NCBI GenBank assembly: GCA_019155205.2
Contig: JAHNZQ020000181.1
Coordinates: 2,847,456-2,911,455, forward strand
DNA length: 64,000 nt
From: Gracilaria vermiculophylla
Lineage: Eukaryota; Rhodophyta; Florideophyceae; Gracilariales; Gracilariaceae
Reading direction: 5' to 3'
In this document: positions 1-10,459 of the stretch, one piece after another
Position numbering within the stretch: position 1 is the first letter of the stretch
Layout of the letters: every line of letters begins with the position of its first letter
Made by a program: the position numbers and the translations under genes
The notes under the pieces: model-generated
The model's database searches: none
What the model was told of the DNA's origin: nothing
What the model saw: only the letters and a program-made list of their open reading frames with translations

Positions 1-494
1 TCTTGACGCACTGCTTGCGCCGTATTCTGGTTGAAACACGCGCTGCATGCAGAGCCGCATACAGAGCGCGTTCATTGATGGCGTCTGTATGTGCGTTGCG
101 GCATATACAGACAACGCTGCGCGTTGCATGTAATGAGAAGCATTGCTGGTGCCGCGCGCGTGAGCGCGGCGTGCCTCTCTATCATGTGCTGTGGCTCAGT
201 TATATTGCAGTGCGGGCCACAGGCATGTCACCTTTGCGTCGTGAGTAAGCTTCAATTCGATTTGTTTATGGCTCCGTGTTAATGAGATAGGACTCTCTTG
301 CAAGGCGAGTTTTTCTGTATTAATGCTATTTTTTCTTTCTTTTCTTTTTTTGAAAATTTTCTATTTTGGCTTCTTCATTAATTATAATTTTTTCATTCTT
401 CTGCTTATATTTCGTAATTTATTTTCCTTTTTTTTGTAGTAGGTTTTCGTTTTGTTTTTATTTAGTTTCGCTTGCGAACGATGTCCCCTCCCCG
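1..494. other. Non-coding, T-rich DNA
   Basis: I see no gene here. The stretch from about 290 to 480 is strongly T-rich with long poly-pyrimidine runs. The first 280 bases are more GC-balanced, and their short open frames have no recognisable content. Confidence 0.5.
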
Positions 495-890
495 TTATTG
501 TTGGAAAACAGATGAGCTATATGCGCCATACTCTCTTGTGACACAGGGCGTACAGTTCACAACTTGAAATATCATTAGATAGGGTGGCTGATCCACAGGG
601 ACGCCAAAAGCTGCTACTGGTGGGTATTGGTCGCCACGCGGCCAAGATCTTAGGAAGACATTACGTAGAATATGCCGCGGATGTTCAAAAGTATCTCGTG
701 TGGCATCGTATCCGTACCATCTTGCGTGGTAGTGGATCCCATGGGTGGTGAATTTGCCACCCAAGATGGTTTTTGAAGTGCACGCCGGTTTTTTGGGTCT
801 TCCCGCACACGGGTTTGTACTGCAATATGCGCAGGAGATGATTAATTTGACTAGGTCCCATGTAAGGAGTCGGCGGCACGCCTCGTACAC
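495..890 (-). pseudogene. Chromodomain remnant of a Ty3/gypsy chromovirus integrase
   Basis: The minus-strand frame is open for 131 codons. Its middle part (about 775 down to 635) has the chromodomain core pattern, HYHARWYGYDATRDTFEHP, where an aromatic-RW-GY-D-TWEP-like signature is typical of the chromodomain at the C-terminus of chromovirus integrases. In the family this domain guides insertion to marked chromatin. No integrase catalytic core is visible next to it on the same strand, and no LTR was found, so it is an orphan end of an old minus-strand element. The assignment rests on the motif only. The frame starts without a clear ATG. Confidence 0.5.
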
Positions 891-941
891 GTATGGCCCG
901 GGGCCTTGTACATTGCAAGCACGGTGGCTAAATTGGACGGG

Positions 942-966
942 TATTTATTTATTTATTTATTTATTA
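942..966. repeat. (ATTT)n microsatellite
   Basis: About six tandem copies of the tetranucleotide ATTT, followed by a looser AT-rich tail to about 990. Confidence 0.85.
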
Positions 967-1302
967 AGGTCTTTTTCTATTTATTTAATTAGTGCTACAG
1001 TACTTCAGGGCGCTGGCATCCCTGCCAACGCCCTCAGCAAACGGTGACCAACGTTCCCGCTCTGCGTTTTCCGCCTGCGTCAGTATCTGCCTCTTGCGAA
1101 GGATATCCTGTATCGTACGGTTGTTCATCCGCCTTGTTCGCTGAGAGCGGCTATTATTGGGTATATTAACAGCCTCACTGTGCTCGCTCCTCTACAAGGA
1201 TCTTTTTGGTTCGCTGTTCTTTGCCTTACGGCTACCTTCCTTTTTCCACCGTGGTTGTACATCCTCCATTATGTGAATCTCGCGACTCGCGTTCGCCCTT
1301 CC

Positions 1303-1887
1303 TGTAGTACAGTGGATTCTAAGGTGATATTATTTTTTGGGTTTACAACGAATTATTTCTAACGAGTGTTCGTATTTTATTAACTGAGCCGCGTAGTGCA
1401 CTAATCGGCCCACGTATGCCACAGTACTCCTGAGGAATTTTAGAATTTAGATTTATTTTAATTAATTAGTGCAGGTACTTCGACAAGTGTACAGTAGTGA
1501 GATCTGTAGAGGCGAGCTCCTGGCCCTGCACTTAATCTGCCAGTCGAGTTTCACCTCTGAGGGAAGCAAACTAAGTACCCTTGAGTCGTTTTCTACTTTT
1601 TCTGGCTGTAGACTCTTGTCGAACGCTTTAAGATATTTACGGTTTCTATAGGGTGCTTTCTGAGCCGCCAATCCCCAGGTTTTCTCATAGAAGCACCTGT
1701 AGTAGCATTGTTCGCCAAAAGAACCGGCTTCTGCGCTTGGTGTTAGCAAACCCCCTTTCAGGATTCCCCCGGCTCGTGACCGTGGTTACCGGAGGCCACC
1801 TTGAGGAACTCACGCCTTCGAAGTCACCAGAAACTCCTAACCCAAGTTGTGCGCTATCACCTCGGAAGGAGAATTGAAGATACAACA
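1303..1887 (+). repeat. 5' LTR of gypsy-A
   Basis: It begins TGTAGTACAGTGGATTC and ends with CA at 1887. The body shares long blocks with the LTRs at 9848, 22718 and 31975, such as TTATTAACTGAGCC and CTACAGTACTCCTG (here with a one-base change). Boundaries were set by comparing the four copies and looking for TG...CA ends; the right end could be off by a few bases. Confidence 0.75.
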
Positions 1888-2540
1888 ACTGATCTCCAGA
1901 TTTAGAGGCCAATCCCCTTAAGTACTTACAAGGGTTGCGACTGAAGATTGGTTCTAGTTTGCATGGATTGCAACCGAACAGTGAAGTTCTTCCTTAAGGT
2001 GATTCGGAAGTGGAAGGAAATCACCCCCCACCTCTTCCTATATAGACCCTTCGGAACCCCAATATAAATAATCTTACAGAACCCTCACGCTACCGACCCC
2101 ATTGGTGGGCGCAGCACGCGCAGCGCTTCTCAAGAGATACCCGTCAGACTGGAGTACCCAGAAAGTGTTCTTATGAATCCTGGCTCCGCTGTAGAGCGTT
2201 TCAAAAATCGCAACAGGAGAGTGCACGATCGGAGGCAATCGGGACCCTCCGCGACACCTCTGGAGAACGCTGAAATGGAGGTTGAAGAGCCGCACACGGC
2301 ATATCATTCACCATTTTAGGAACTGCAGGGAGAGGAACACCTCGAGGCTAACTCTATCTTGGAGCCCATGGCCCAACGCCTTACAGATTGGCTCTCACAT
2401 GAGCTGGTCGAAAGAATTCCTGCAGGTGTTGAGGCACATTTCGGGGAGCGCCGCCACGACCTTGTGGAGTAATTCGCATTGGAGAGTACTCACCGTGCTT
2501 TCGATGCTTTGCTGGATTCGAACACCTTCCTAGAGCAGAT
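1888..2540 (+). other. Gypsy-A leader and broken gag N-terminus
   Basis: This is the untranslated leader plus the first part of gag. A frame opening with ATG at 2275 matches, with interruptions, the gypsy-B sequence from about 23650 (shared residue patterns such as LTDWLS-HELV and IPAGVE). It is broken by stops in gypsy-A. No tRNA-complementary primer site could be identified after the LTR. Confidence 0.5.
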
Positions 2541-4100
2541 ATGAGATGTTTTCGTGCGGAGGTTCGATCCCAAACCACGTGGCAGCTCCCGACAACTGCG
2601 TTTCAAAGTCATTCGTCCGTACAGGAGAGGTTCCCTCTATCAAGACCTAAGGTGACCCTGGGCAGTGAAAGACAGGATACTGCCGGCTCCTACGCCATAG
2701 GAGAAAAGGCTACTGCCGTAGGGAAATGGGAACATCTCAAAAGTATTGCTTTGACTCGTGTGGGCCTATCTCTTTACGGGGAAGGACAGGATACCGGTCG
2801 CGAAGTATTTAACCCAAGGAGAGAAGGACCGGATGCTCCTCAGGTGAATCGCAATAGCGAGGGTATCGTCAGGCTTCTAGAAAGCCTACAGGAAAGACGT
2901 CGAAAGAAACGGAGGGAGGAGACCAGAAAGCAAAACACCGATTCGGACAAAAGCTTAGATTCTGAATCCGTAAACAGCTTCAGCTCGGAGGACATAATAC
3001 CTCCTTAGAAGAAAAGAAGAAGGGTCTTGGAGGTCCTTGCGCTTATCGACCTCTTCGCCAAAGTGGTGGATTATAACACTTACCGGTTGATTGATCGCTC
3101 CACTCTTTATCACGCGTTGGTCGCTAAACGGCTAACGAAGATCCAGCGCCGTATGGATATTCAGTTGAAGAAGTACTCCTTCTCAGGGGAAGACCCCATC
3201 TCGGTGGTGAATTTTCTGACACACTTCCATTCGGCGTGTATTACCAATGGTGCCCATGAAGGTGTCGCCTTCTGGTGCTTTCAGTTCTACCTCACAGGTC
3301 AAGCTTACTCGCTGGTGCAGCCGCGCCTCCCATGGGAGAGCACCATTGCGGATGATCCTGGTACGGAGGTCTTGACGATGTACCCTGAGGGGGTGAATTT
3401 CCTCCTTAAGAGGTACGCAACGGATGAGATGATAGCCGATGCTTTCACCGAATTCACCTCCAACAGACACAGTATGGGAATCATCAAAACGGAGTTCTCA
3501 CAAAAGCTGTGGACGAAGGTCTTAAGTTGCGAGAACGTGTACTCTGAACGTAGGCTGGAGTGTTTGTTTTTCAAGGGACTCATTCCGTCGATCCGCACCA
3601 GAGTGCGTATTCACTTGACGACACACCCGAAGACTACCTATACGGAGTTAGCGCATTTCACGGAGCTCTATTGGGATACCCATCTTGTCGCTCGCCGCAG
3701 CCAAGCTCCACTTCCGGACAACCCAGCTGCCATAAGGAAAGTTTGGGCATCCGCCCTGACGTTGGATTCCTGCACCTCACGAAAGGTTGACGAGCTAACG
3801 TTCGCTAGGGAGCAAGAGGCCTTTGCTCTCACATACGCCTTATCTCAAGAAGCACCGTCTAGGGTAAGGACACCCTCGTCCTCTACCTCGTACGCTTCAA
3901 CGGGATCCTACAGGAATGTCCGATTCGCAGAACCCACGGGGCTACCCACCGCACTGCAGAATATGCTTTTCTCGAGAGCCAGTATACTGCACTACTCTCC
4001 CCCGGGCAATGAGAGCCACCATCCTGCAGGAACGAGAAAAGAATTTCTAGAACCTGAAGGACACACCAAAGGAGGGTGGAAGTTGTCGAACGACGTATAA
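2541..4100 (+). pseudogene. gag of gypsy-A (interrupted)
   Basis: One reading frame runs from 2541 to 4100 with a single in-frame TAG at 3006-3008; gypsy-B has a sense codon at the matching place. The first part is basic and Ser/Asp/Glu-rich with repeated G-Q-D-T-like motifs. The second part (from about 3150) contains a capsid-type Retrotrans_gag region, with the pattern VNFLTHFHSAC, then FYLTGQAYSLVQPRL, then a LLKRYAT stretch. Gag would form the particle that packages the element RNA. Classification rests on these patterns and on the position upstream of the protease. The last part of gag continues past 4100 in another frame. Confidence 0.7.
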
Positions 4101-4475
4101 AGATATCCTCTTCTCTCAAGGAAACTACGCTTACCGCATTCCAGTTGGAGTGCAGCCTATCCCACTCGTATGTGCGCCGCCAGTGCACGAGCCAATACCC
4201 ACAACGGTTGTTCCTGAAGGGAACACGGCGCATCCCGGTGCGCAATCGCAGCAGCCGTCCGGCACCAGAACTCAGACCCCCTCGAACCGGTGAGAACCTC
4301 AGGATAACGCGTAGAGGCTCCACGTGGCTCTTTCCCACCGAACCTCGGCTCAATGACGGCCGCCTTCAGGAAAGTGGAGAAGCCATCTACACGGTTGACG
4401 CAGAATCGGCGGACCCCCCAATCCATGTGGACCCATTACACACCCTTGTGCTCTGTCTGCACGCTCCGCCGTGAG

Positions 4476-4708
4476 AATTATAGGATGTTTGCCTGTATAG
4501 TATGTCTCCCACTCGCCTCCAAATTGGGGCGTGCTATCCTACACACTGGAGCTGGCCCCAACCTGGTGCACGCTGACGTGCTCCAGCGGCTACTCTCGGC
4601 TCCTTTAGGACTGGTAAGCTTCCTACTGGGAGAGACGCGTCGTGTCCAGCATTTAGCATGCTTGTATCACTACCTTTTTATCTCTGGTCGGGTTCGTTAC
4701 AGGTGAAG
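4476..4708 (+). pseudogene. Retropepsin-like protease remnant of gypsy-A, active site changed
   Basis: Around 4531-4560 the frame reads ILHTGAGPNLVHADVL, which matches ILDTGAGPNLVHVDVL in gypsy-B. The catalytic Asp of the D-T-G triad, needed for aspartic protease activity, is His here, so this copy should be inactive even apart from its frame breaks. In the family this protease processes the Gag-Pol polyprotein. The coding sequence is cut a little further on by the Tc1 insertion at 4781. Confidence 0.7.
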
Positions 4709-4780
4709 ATGTGGTTCTTCGTGGCGACCAACTTAGCAGCACAGTGGATATTGGGTACTTCCTTTGTGGATCCGTATGTA

Positions 4781-4800
4781 CAGACTGTTTCAAAAACATA
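4781..4800 (+). repeat. Tc1 copy 1, left terminal inverted repeat (outer direct repeat)
   Basis: CAGACTGTTTCAAAAACATA; the inverse of 6040-6059 with three differences near the tip. It is preceded by the TA target dinucleotide. Confidence 0.85.
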
Positions 4801-4937
4801 CAACTTCCTGTGAAATCTCAAAAAAACGAACAAATTTATACTGTACGCCTACAAAAATAGGTTTCAGAAAAAAGTAAAGTCAAAAAAACGTTTCAAAAAC
4901 ATATGATCATCAACATCAAATCTTTACTGCGCGACGC

Positions 4938-5933
4938 TCAATAGTTTATTTTGCATCCTTTTTGCTGTATAACGCTAATGCAGCGTTTCTGCATCGAATT
5001 GATGTACTTTTCCACAGTTGAAACTGTTATAGATTTCCAGCAATTTTTAATACAGGTTTTAAGTTCAAAAACTGTCTTAAATTGCCTTCCATGCGCATAA
5101 ACCATCCTCGCCAGCAGTCCCCAAACATTTTCAATTGGGTTCAAATCTGGTGAGCGCGCCGGCCACTCTAAAACAGATACCTCAGACTCTTGTAGCCAAT
5201 TTTTGATTAAAGATGCAGTGTGTAAGGGCGCATTATCCTGTTGAAAAATGAAATTTTCTTCATGGAAACATAAACCAAAAGGTAGCAAATAGTTGTATAG
5301 AACTTCTTGATATTTTTCTGCATTCATGTTCGTTTCAATAAATGCAATTTCCGTTAGACCTTTTTTAGAAATGCCCGCCCAGACTATTACAGAGCCTCCA
5401 CCAGAGTGCCTGGTATAAAATTCATGACGTTCCTTACGAAGATCGTGCCAATAAAATTTGTAGCAATCTGGTCCGTCCAAGTTGAACTTTTTTTCATCTG
5501 TAAAAATAACATTTTCCCATTCTTTTTTCCAGTAGGCTTTTCCAGCACACCAGTCAATCCTCTTTTGCTTGTGATGGTCTTGGAGAAAGAAAGTTTTCTT
5601 CATTTTTTTATATTTAAATAAATTTGTGCTGTTTATCTGCCTCCATATAGTTGATTTAGAAACGTTGAGATTGAGATTAATTCCAATTTTTTTGCACGAT
5701 ACTTTTCCTTTACACAACTCTCTTTTAATATTTCTTTTGTCCGCTGGGCTGAGCTTCTTTGGGCGTCCCGGAGATCGTTTTAAGCCATATAGAGTCGGGT
5801 TTTTGAGAAAAGTAGCAATTGTGACCCTAGAACGCTTTAATTTTTTAGCGATAGCACTGTTAGAGTGCTTCTCGGCGTTCAGATTAACGATTAGAAGCTG
5901 TTCTTGCTTCGAAAGTGGCGGGCCTCGAGCCAT
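4938..5933 (-). CDS. Tc1-family transposase (DD34E)
   Basis: I chose the ATG at 5933, giving 331 residues, close to the usual 340 of Tc1 transposases. The longer open frame upstream (to 6077) would run through the terminal repeat and is unlikely to be translated. The N-terminus is a helix-turn-helix region (LSKQEQL, then HSNSAIAKKLKRSRVTI) with a GRPKK basic motif near residue 60, which in this family binds the inverted repeats. The catalytic triad is visible: Asp in VIFTDEKKFNLDGPD, Asp in FQQDNAPLHTA, and Glu in PDLNPIENVWG, with 34 residues between the last two. GGGSVIVWAGIS is the family's conserved strand. The frame is complete with no stops, so the protein may be functional or only recently silenced. 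Confidence 0.9.
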   Translation of the reverse strand: MARGPPLSKQEQLLIVNLNAEKHSNSAIAKKLKRSRVTIATFLKNPTLYGLKRSPGRPKKLSPADKRNIKRELCKGKVSCKKIGINLNLNVSKSTIWRQINSTNLFKYKKMKKTFFLQDHHKQKRIDWCAGKAYWKKEWENVIFTDEKKFNLDGPDCYKFYWHDLRKERHEFYTRHSGGGSVIVWAGISKKGLTEIAFIETNMNAEKYQEVLYNYLLPFGLCFHEENFIFQQDNAPLHTASLIKNWLQESEVSVLEWPARSPDLNPIENVWGLLARMVYAHGRQFKTVFELKTCIKNCWKSITVSTVEKYINSMQKRCISVIQQKGCKINY

Positions 5934-6039
5934 TTTTACTAGAAAGAAGAAGGTGTACATATCTTTTTGAAACGATTCTACATAGACTATGTGCAAAATC
6001 TGGCCTACAGTACAGTTTTGGCGCACTTTTGAGGGGCAA

Positions 6040-6059
6040 TATGTTTTTGAAACGCACTG
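6040..6059 (-). repeat. Tc1 copy 1, right terminal inverted repeat (outer direct repeat)
   Basis: Read on the minus strand it is CAGTGCGTTTCAAAAACATA, the same as the left end apart from three bases near the tip. It is followed by TA at 6060-6061. Confidence 0.85.
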
Positions 6060-6250
6060 TACGTGCAGTATACCCACGCTTGTGAATGGAAATGTTCCAC
6101 GACGCCACTCCTGTATATATAGTGTCTACATCTTCGGGAACGGACGCCAATGCGCGTCAAGGGGTAATCTTTCAAAAGAGACGCAGTCGAATAAGCTTTG
6201 GGGGGTGAAGAGTATAGAGATACCTTAGAGGAGTCAAGCCAAATTTTTGG

Positions 6251-7602
6251 GTGAAAACCTCTGCATCTGGCCTCCCATTTCTACAGGGGAGTCTACATAT
6301 GACAAATAAGCAGCACTCCATGATGGCGATCGGCGTTAAAGAAGGAGTACAGACGATTCCCTTCAGAGGCGTTCTTTCTAACCTGAAGGAGTCGCATTTA
6401 CGGCTTCAAAAAAGATCTGTCGTCAGATTGGCTCTACCCACCCTTGCAGGACTGGCTCATCTTCCTCGTTTGGAATACCGTGATGAATATGAAGCAATCG
6501 CCACCATAGAAACCGAAGTGGCATCCATAGCTCTAGAGAAAGACAAGCCTGCCACTTGGAAGGAGAAGCTTCAAACTGGTGAAGAGTTCAAATATTATCG
6601 CCGTAGAATAGTGGAGATGTTACTCGATTTGGAGGACATGTGGCCTGGTCGCCCTGGTCAGGTGAGCCTGGCCATGATAAAAAATAGCGCTTTATTGCAT
6701 AAACAAAATAGCACCGGATTCAGCTCACACCTGAGGCAAAACCGGTACACCAACTCCCGAGGAGAACCAGGCCTCATGCACGTGATTTTGAACGAGTTAA
6801 GTACAGCGGATGCTAGATGAAGGCGTTATCGAGCGCTCAAATTCCAAACAGGCCTTCCCGGTGGTGTTTGCGAAGAAGAAATATGGCTCCTTGATGTTCT
6901 GTATTGACTATAGACGCACCAACGAGGTGACGGTACGCCGTTCGTACCCGATCCTCCATATGGATGGATGTATTGACTCCTTAGAAGATGTTTCGAGTTT
7001 CTTAAATTTGGATAGCAATAGTTGTTAATGGTGAATCGAGATGGATGACTCAAATATGGATAAGACAACGTTCATTTCCCACTAAAAAAAATTTCCGATC
7101 GCTAAGGATGCCATTTGGATTGAAGAATGCTCCGGCTACGTTCTAACGAGTGGTGGACATAATTCTGTCAAAGGTGAAGGGGCAGTACGCCTTGTTGTAT
7201 ATCGAAAATGTCATTATATATTTCGGAAGTGTGGAGGAACACTTTATGCAAGTGGAACACGTGCTCCATCTCCTAAAGGATGCTGGACTCACCTTGAAAC
7301 TGGAGAAGTGTTCCTTTTTCAAGTCCTCGATGGATTACCTGGAGCACGTTGTGCTCCCGGACCGCCTACAGGTTTCCATAAAAACTCCGGACGCCATCAA
7401 GGACATTCACCCTCCCACAAACCACACGGAGCTTCGTTCCTTTTTAGGGTTGTGGGATGTCTTTCCGACGTTTGTCCCGAATTTATCCCGTACTGCGGCG
7501 CCATTAAATCGCCTCTTGGAGAAGGACAAGCTGACACAATTGGCTATCCTGACGGACGAAGAGTATGAAACCTTTAAAATCTTGAAGAGGAAACTAATAT
7601 AG
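6251..7602 (+). pseudogene. Reverse transcriptase region of gypsy-A
   Basis: After the Tc1 insertion, pol resumes. Positions 6251-6820 are an open protease-RT linker. RT palm motifs follow in broken frames: EGVIERSNSKQAFPVVFAKK and FCIDYRRTNEV (about 6815-6940), then, after a frameshift, VDIILSKVKGQYALLYIEN (from 7150). The catalytic Y-x-D-D box reads Y-I-E-N at 7198-7209, with both aspartates replaced, whereas gypsy-B keeps Y-I-D-D. The connection to RNase H (LRSFLGLWDVFPTFVPNLS, APLNRLLEK) is clear. RT copies the element RNA to DNA; this copy is dead. Confidence 0.8.
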
Positions 7603-7975
7603 CCACCGATCTTGGTACTCCCGAAGCGGCACGGCCGCATGGTGCTAGACACCGAGGCCTGTATATACCAGATCGGACGTGCCCTCCTACAGGAATAACC
7701 TGAAGGTGGACATCAACCTGTAAAATACTGGAGTCGCAGCCTTTCACCTGCGGAACGCAGTTTTTCCACCTCCAAGCGCGAATGTCTCGCCATCGTATGG
7801 GCGATGCTGCTTTTACGCCCGTACCTGGAAGACGCACGTTGCACCTTAAGGACGGACCACGCCCCATTAAAGTGGATACTGTCCTTGACGGATGCTTCCG
7901 GTCGACGGAAAGGTAAAGACTACGCCTTTTGGACTTCGAATTTGAAATAGTCCACCGCCATGGCATATAACACTA
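7603..7975 (+). pseudogene. RNase H region of gypsy-A
   Basis: This continues the 7150 frame past a TAG at 7600-7602. Recognisable RNase H/tether pieces are the VLDTEACIYQIGRALLQE stretch (normally TDAS in the family), PVKYWSRSLSPAERSFS, and RTDHAPLKWI. Further in-frame stops are present. In the family it removes the RNA strand from the RNA-DNA hybrid. Confidence 0.6.
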
Positions 7976-8096
7976 GGCAATGGACGCACTGTCATGAATC
8001 TCTACCGAGAGAGAAGACAAAACACCTTTGGAGGACATCATTCCGTGTCTAGTCATCGAGAACGCCGAGAGGAAAGAAGGATCCGAAGAATAATGC

Positions 8097-9350
8097 TTGA
8101 AAGGCTGTAAATCCGGAGGCATGCTTAGTGGGCTCCCTGAGGTGATGGTCCTTTTCAAGGAGAAGAACGAAGTTCTCCCCATCACCATATTGGATTTCCT
8201 GAAGGAGCAGAGTAAAGACGCGTACTGTAAGGAGTGCCTCGCCACCATGGGTAGTCAAACATCGTCATTCGATGTCCACTGAAACGGTATACTTGTACGC
8301 CGCGCTGCTTTGGACTGTACTCTCCAAAGGATGGTCCCAAAGAGCCTAAGGTCGAGGGTGCTGCATCTCTCGCACTACCCTCGCCTTGCCGGGCACCCAG
8401 GTGGATCGTGCATGTATTTAATCATGAGGAGGGAGTTCAATTGGCCGCACATGGCTAATGAGACTTTCCAGACGGTGGCGGATTGTCACTAGTGCGCCGC
8501 AGCTTGGAGGAATATCCCCAAACACAGGACGACACTCATCCTGTTCCCGCCTTCCGAACCTTTGGAGTTCGCAGCCATGGGTATTTTAGAGCCTTTATCC
8601 AAGTCAGAGAGAGGATACTGATTTATCCCCGTGATCATGGATCAGTTCTCGAAAGTCACGCCCGCCATTCTCCTCAGGAAGACCACTGCAGCAATAATTG
8701 CCGATAACGTTCCGGAGAATTGGGTTTACCCATATGGGATCTCATTATACCTCCTTACGGACAACGAATCTCAATTTGCGTCGAAGCTATTCAGTGTCAT
8801 CTCCGGAATGCTGGGGATGAGGCAGTTGTTTACCACTGCATATCACCCCCAGACCAATGAACAGGCAGAGAGGTTTAACAAAACCATCGCCTCAAGCTTG
8901 GAACACTACGTCGCGGATCACTATAAGGAATAAGACGCTTACGTCGGCCGTCTCATGTATGCATACAACATGCAGGTGCACCGCTCCACGGGGACTGCTC
9001 CTTTCAATCTGGTTCTCTCGCGCATCCCGCCTAGTGCCGTCATTGTGGCACGCGCCACGGCGCACGCGGCGGATAAGCCCCAGGTACCAACAGCGGCTCA
9101 AGCAAAGAGCTCCATCTTAAGGCACTCTGAGGACGCACTCTCCCTCGCAAAGGAGAGACTCAACGCCTCGCAGAGAGGATATAAACAGGATTTCGACCAG
9201 AAACTGAAATAAAGGCCCTCACCTGAAGGAAGGCGACAATGTTTTCCTGGACAAACATGGGGAGACATCCGATGAACCACTGGACGTCACGCGAAAGTTA
9301 GCGTCAGACACCTCAGGGCCTTACAGAAACCTGGGCACATACAGAGGCAC
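8097..9350 (+). pseudogene. Integrase region of gypsy-A
   Basis: Several short frames together carry Ty3/gypsy integrase pieces. The 8310-8492 region has the HHCC-like zinc part (LHLSHYPRLAGHPGG, the spacing of H-x-H in the family). The segment 8631-8933 has the catalytic core end: LLTDNESQFASKLF, then FTTAYHPQTNEQAERFNKTI, the usual D and E region. The segment 8955-9212 has the C-terminal part (YNMQVHRSTGTAPFNLVLSR). Multiple stops and frameshifts separate them. Integrase would insert the cDNA into the genome; this copy cannot be made as one protein. Confidence 0.75.
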
Positions 9351-9399
9351 TGTTGCTATTGAGGTAGACGGTCTCCGAGACGTCGTCTTACGTGATCGG

Positions 9400-9753
9400 G
9401 TGACGAAAGCCCCGACGCCCCACTCTTTAGAAATGCCTGCCACCCCACCTCAGAGGCCACACGCAAAAATTTCTACTCCTACCACCTCAAGGGCGAACAC
9501 ACCTGTAGATAATGGAAAGCCCGTCACAACTCTCGGTGAACCCTTGATGGAAGTTCCAGACGCCATATTGACCCCTCAAGGTGATATTCTCCATGCCCTG
9601 GATCATATTGTTTCTCACCGAAAGACCCCTGCAGAAGTACTGTACCACATACGATGGTACGCGTTAACCTCAAAAGATGACAGGGAAGAACCCACGCAAA
9701 AACTAGGAAGTTCGAGAGAATCCCTGGAAGAGAGGATTTGTCGCATTGCGTGA
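9400..9753 (+). pseudogene. Integrase C-terminal chromodomain of gypsy-A
   Basis: The end of this frame (about 9600-9740) reads ALDHIVSHRKTPAEVLYHIRWYALTSKDDREEP in pieces, a chromodomain core with the aromatic-RW element. A Thr/Pro-rich linker precedes it. It aligns with gypsy-B at about 30440-30536. Chromoviruses use this domain for target choice. The frame is open but detached from the rest of pol. Confidence 0.65.
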
Positions 9754-9847
9754 GATCGCTATGATGGCACCGCCATTAGGAGCCGTTTATGGATTGATCT
9801 ATGGGAGATGCACCTCGGAGACGTTGTGCATTTCAGGAAAGGGGTTA

Positions 9848-10413
9848 TGTAGTTTAGCGCATCCTAGTGTGATAATGTCTTGTGTTTTCACAACGGGGTA
9901 GTCTTAAAAAGTGTTCGTACTTTATTAACTGAGCTATGTGGTGCACTACTCGGCCCACTTGTGCTACAGTACTCCTGAGGAATTGTAGAATTTAGATTTA
10001 CTTTCGTTAAATAGTGTCGGTAATTAGACTAATGTACAGTAGTGAGACGTGTCGAGGGGGGGGGTCTCCTGGCACTGTTCTTAATCTGCCGGTTGAGCTC
10101 CACCCCTGGAGGATGTAGACCAAGCACCCTTAAGTCTTCTTCTACTTGGTCCAGTTAGAGACTCTTGCCGAACACCTTCAGGTTTGTAAACCGTCGATAC
10201 CCAGGTTGCATCATAGCAGCGTGTGTAGGAGCATTTTCCGCCCAGTGAACCCGCTTCTGCACTTGGTGCTTGCGGACCGCCTTTCAGGGATCCGTCGGCT
10301 CGAGACCATGAGTACCGGAGACTACTTTTAGGAACCCGGGTCTTTGGAGTCACCAAAAACTCCTAAAGAACGTTGTGCGCTCTGACCTCGAAAGAATAAC
10401 TGAAGATACCACA
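9848..10413 (+). repeat. 3' LTR of gypsy-A
   Basis: It begins TGTAGTTTAGCG just after a purine-rich tract (CAGGAAAGGGG, a likely polypurine primer for plus-strand synthesis) and ends with CA at 10413. The first 60 bases differ strongly from the 5' LTR; the rest aligns well, apart from a run of ten G residues near 10056. Confidence 0.7.
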
Positions 10414-10459
10414 GTCCTCACAGAGTTTAATTCAGCATACGGTATTTAGACACTTTTAC

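Larger units (their letters stand above)
4781..6059 (-). mobile_element. Tc1-like DNA transposon (copy 1), inserted in gypsy-A
   Basis: The element is 1279 bp, flanked by TA at 4779-4780 and 6060-6061, and encodes one DD34E transposase. The ends are inverted repeats beginning CAG with the shared block GTTTCAAAAACATA. Each end has a second inner copy of that block (4889-4905 and 5958-5974), giving the IR/DR arrangement known from Tc1 and Sleeping-Beauty-like elements. Comparing with the uninterrupted gypsy-B (about 26965-26985) confirms insertion at a TA inside a GTATGTACG context. Size, ends and one intact gene suggest it is younger than its host element. Confidence 0.92.
1303..10413 (+). mobile_element. 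Gypsy-A: degenerate Ty3/gypsy chromovirus-type LTR retrotransposon
   Basis: Two related flanking LTRs (1303-1887 and 9848-10413) enclose, in order, gag, aspartic protease, reverse transcriptase, RNase H, integrase and a C-terminal chromodomain, the Ty3/gypsy order. It belongs to the same family as gypsy-B at 22718-32527, and the two can be aligned along most of their length. Every coding block carries stops or frameshifts, and several catalytic residues are lost. A Tc1 element (4781-6059) sits between the protease and RT parts. The LTRs differ clearly from each other, so the insertion is old. I found no convincing target-site duplication and no clear tRNA primer site. Confidence 0.85.

Noticed and set aside
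2550..2580. tRNA-like GGTTCGATCC sequence
   Set aside because: No cloverleaf around it; it is inside gag.
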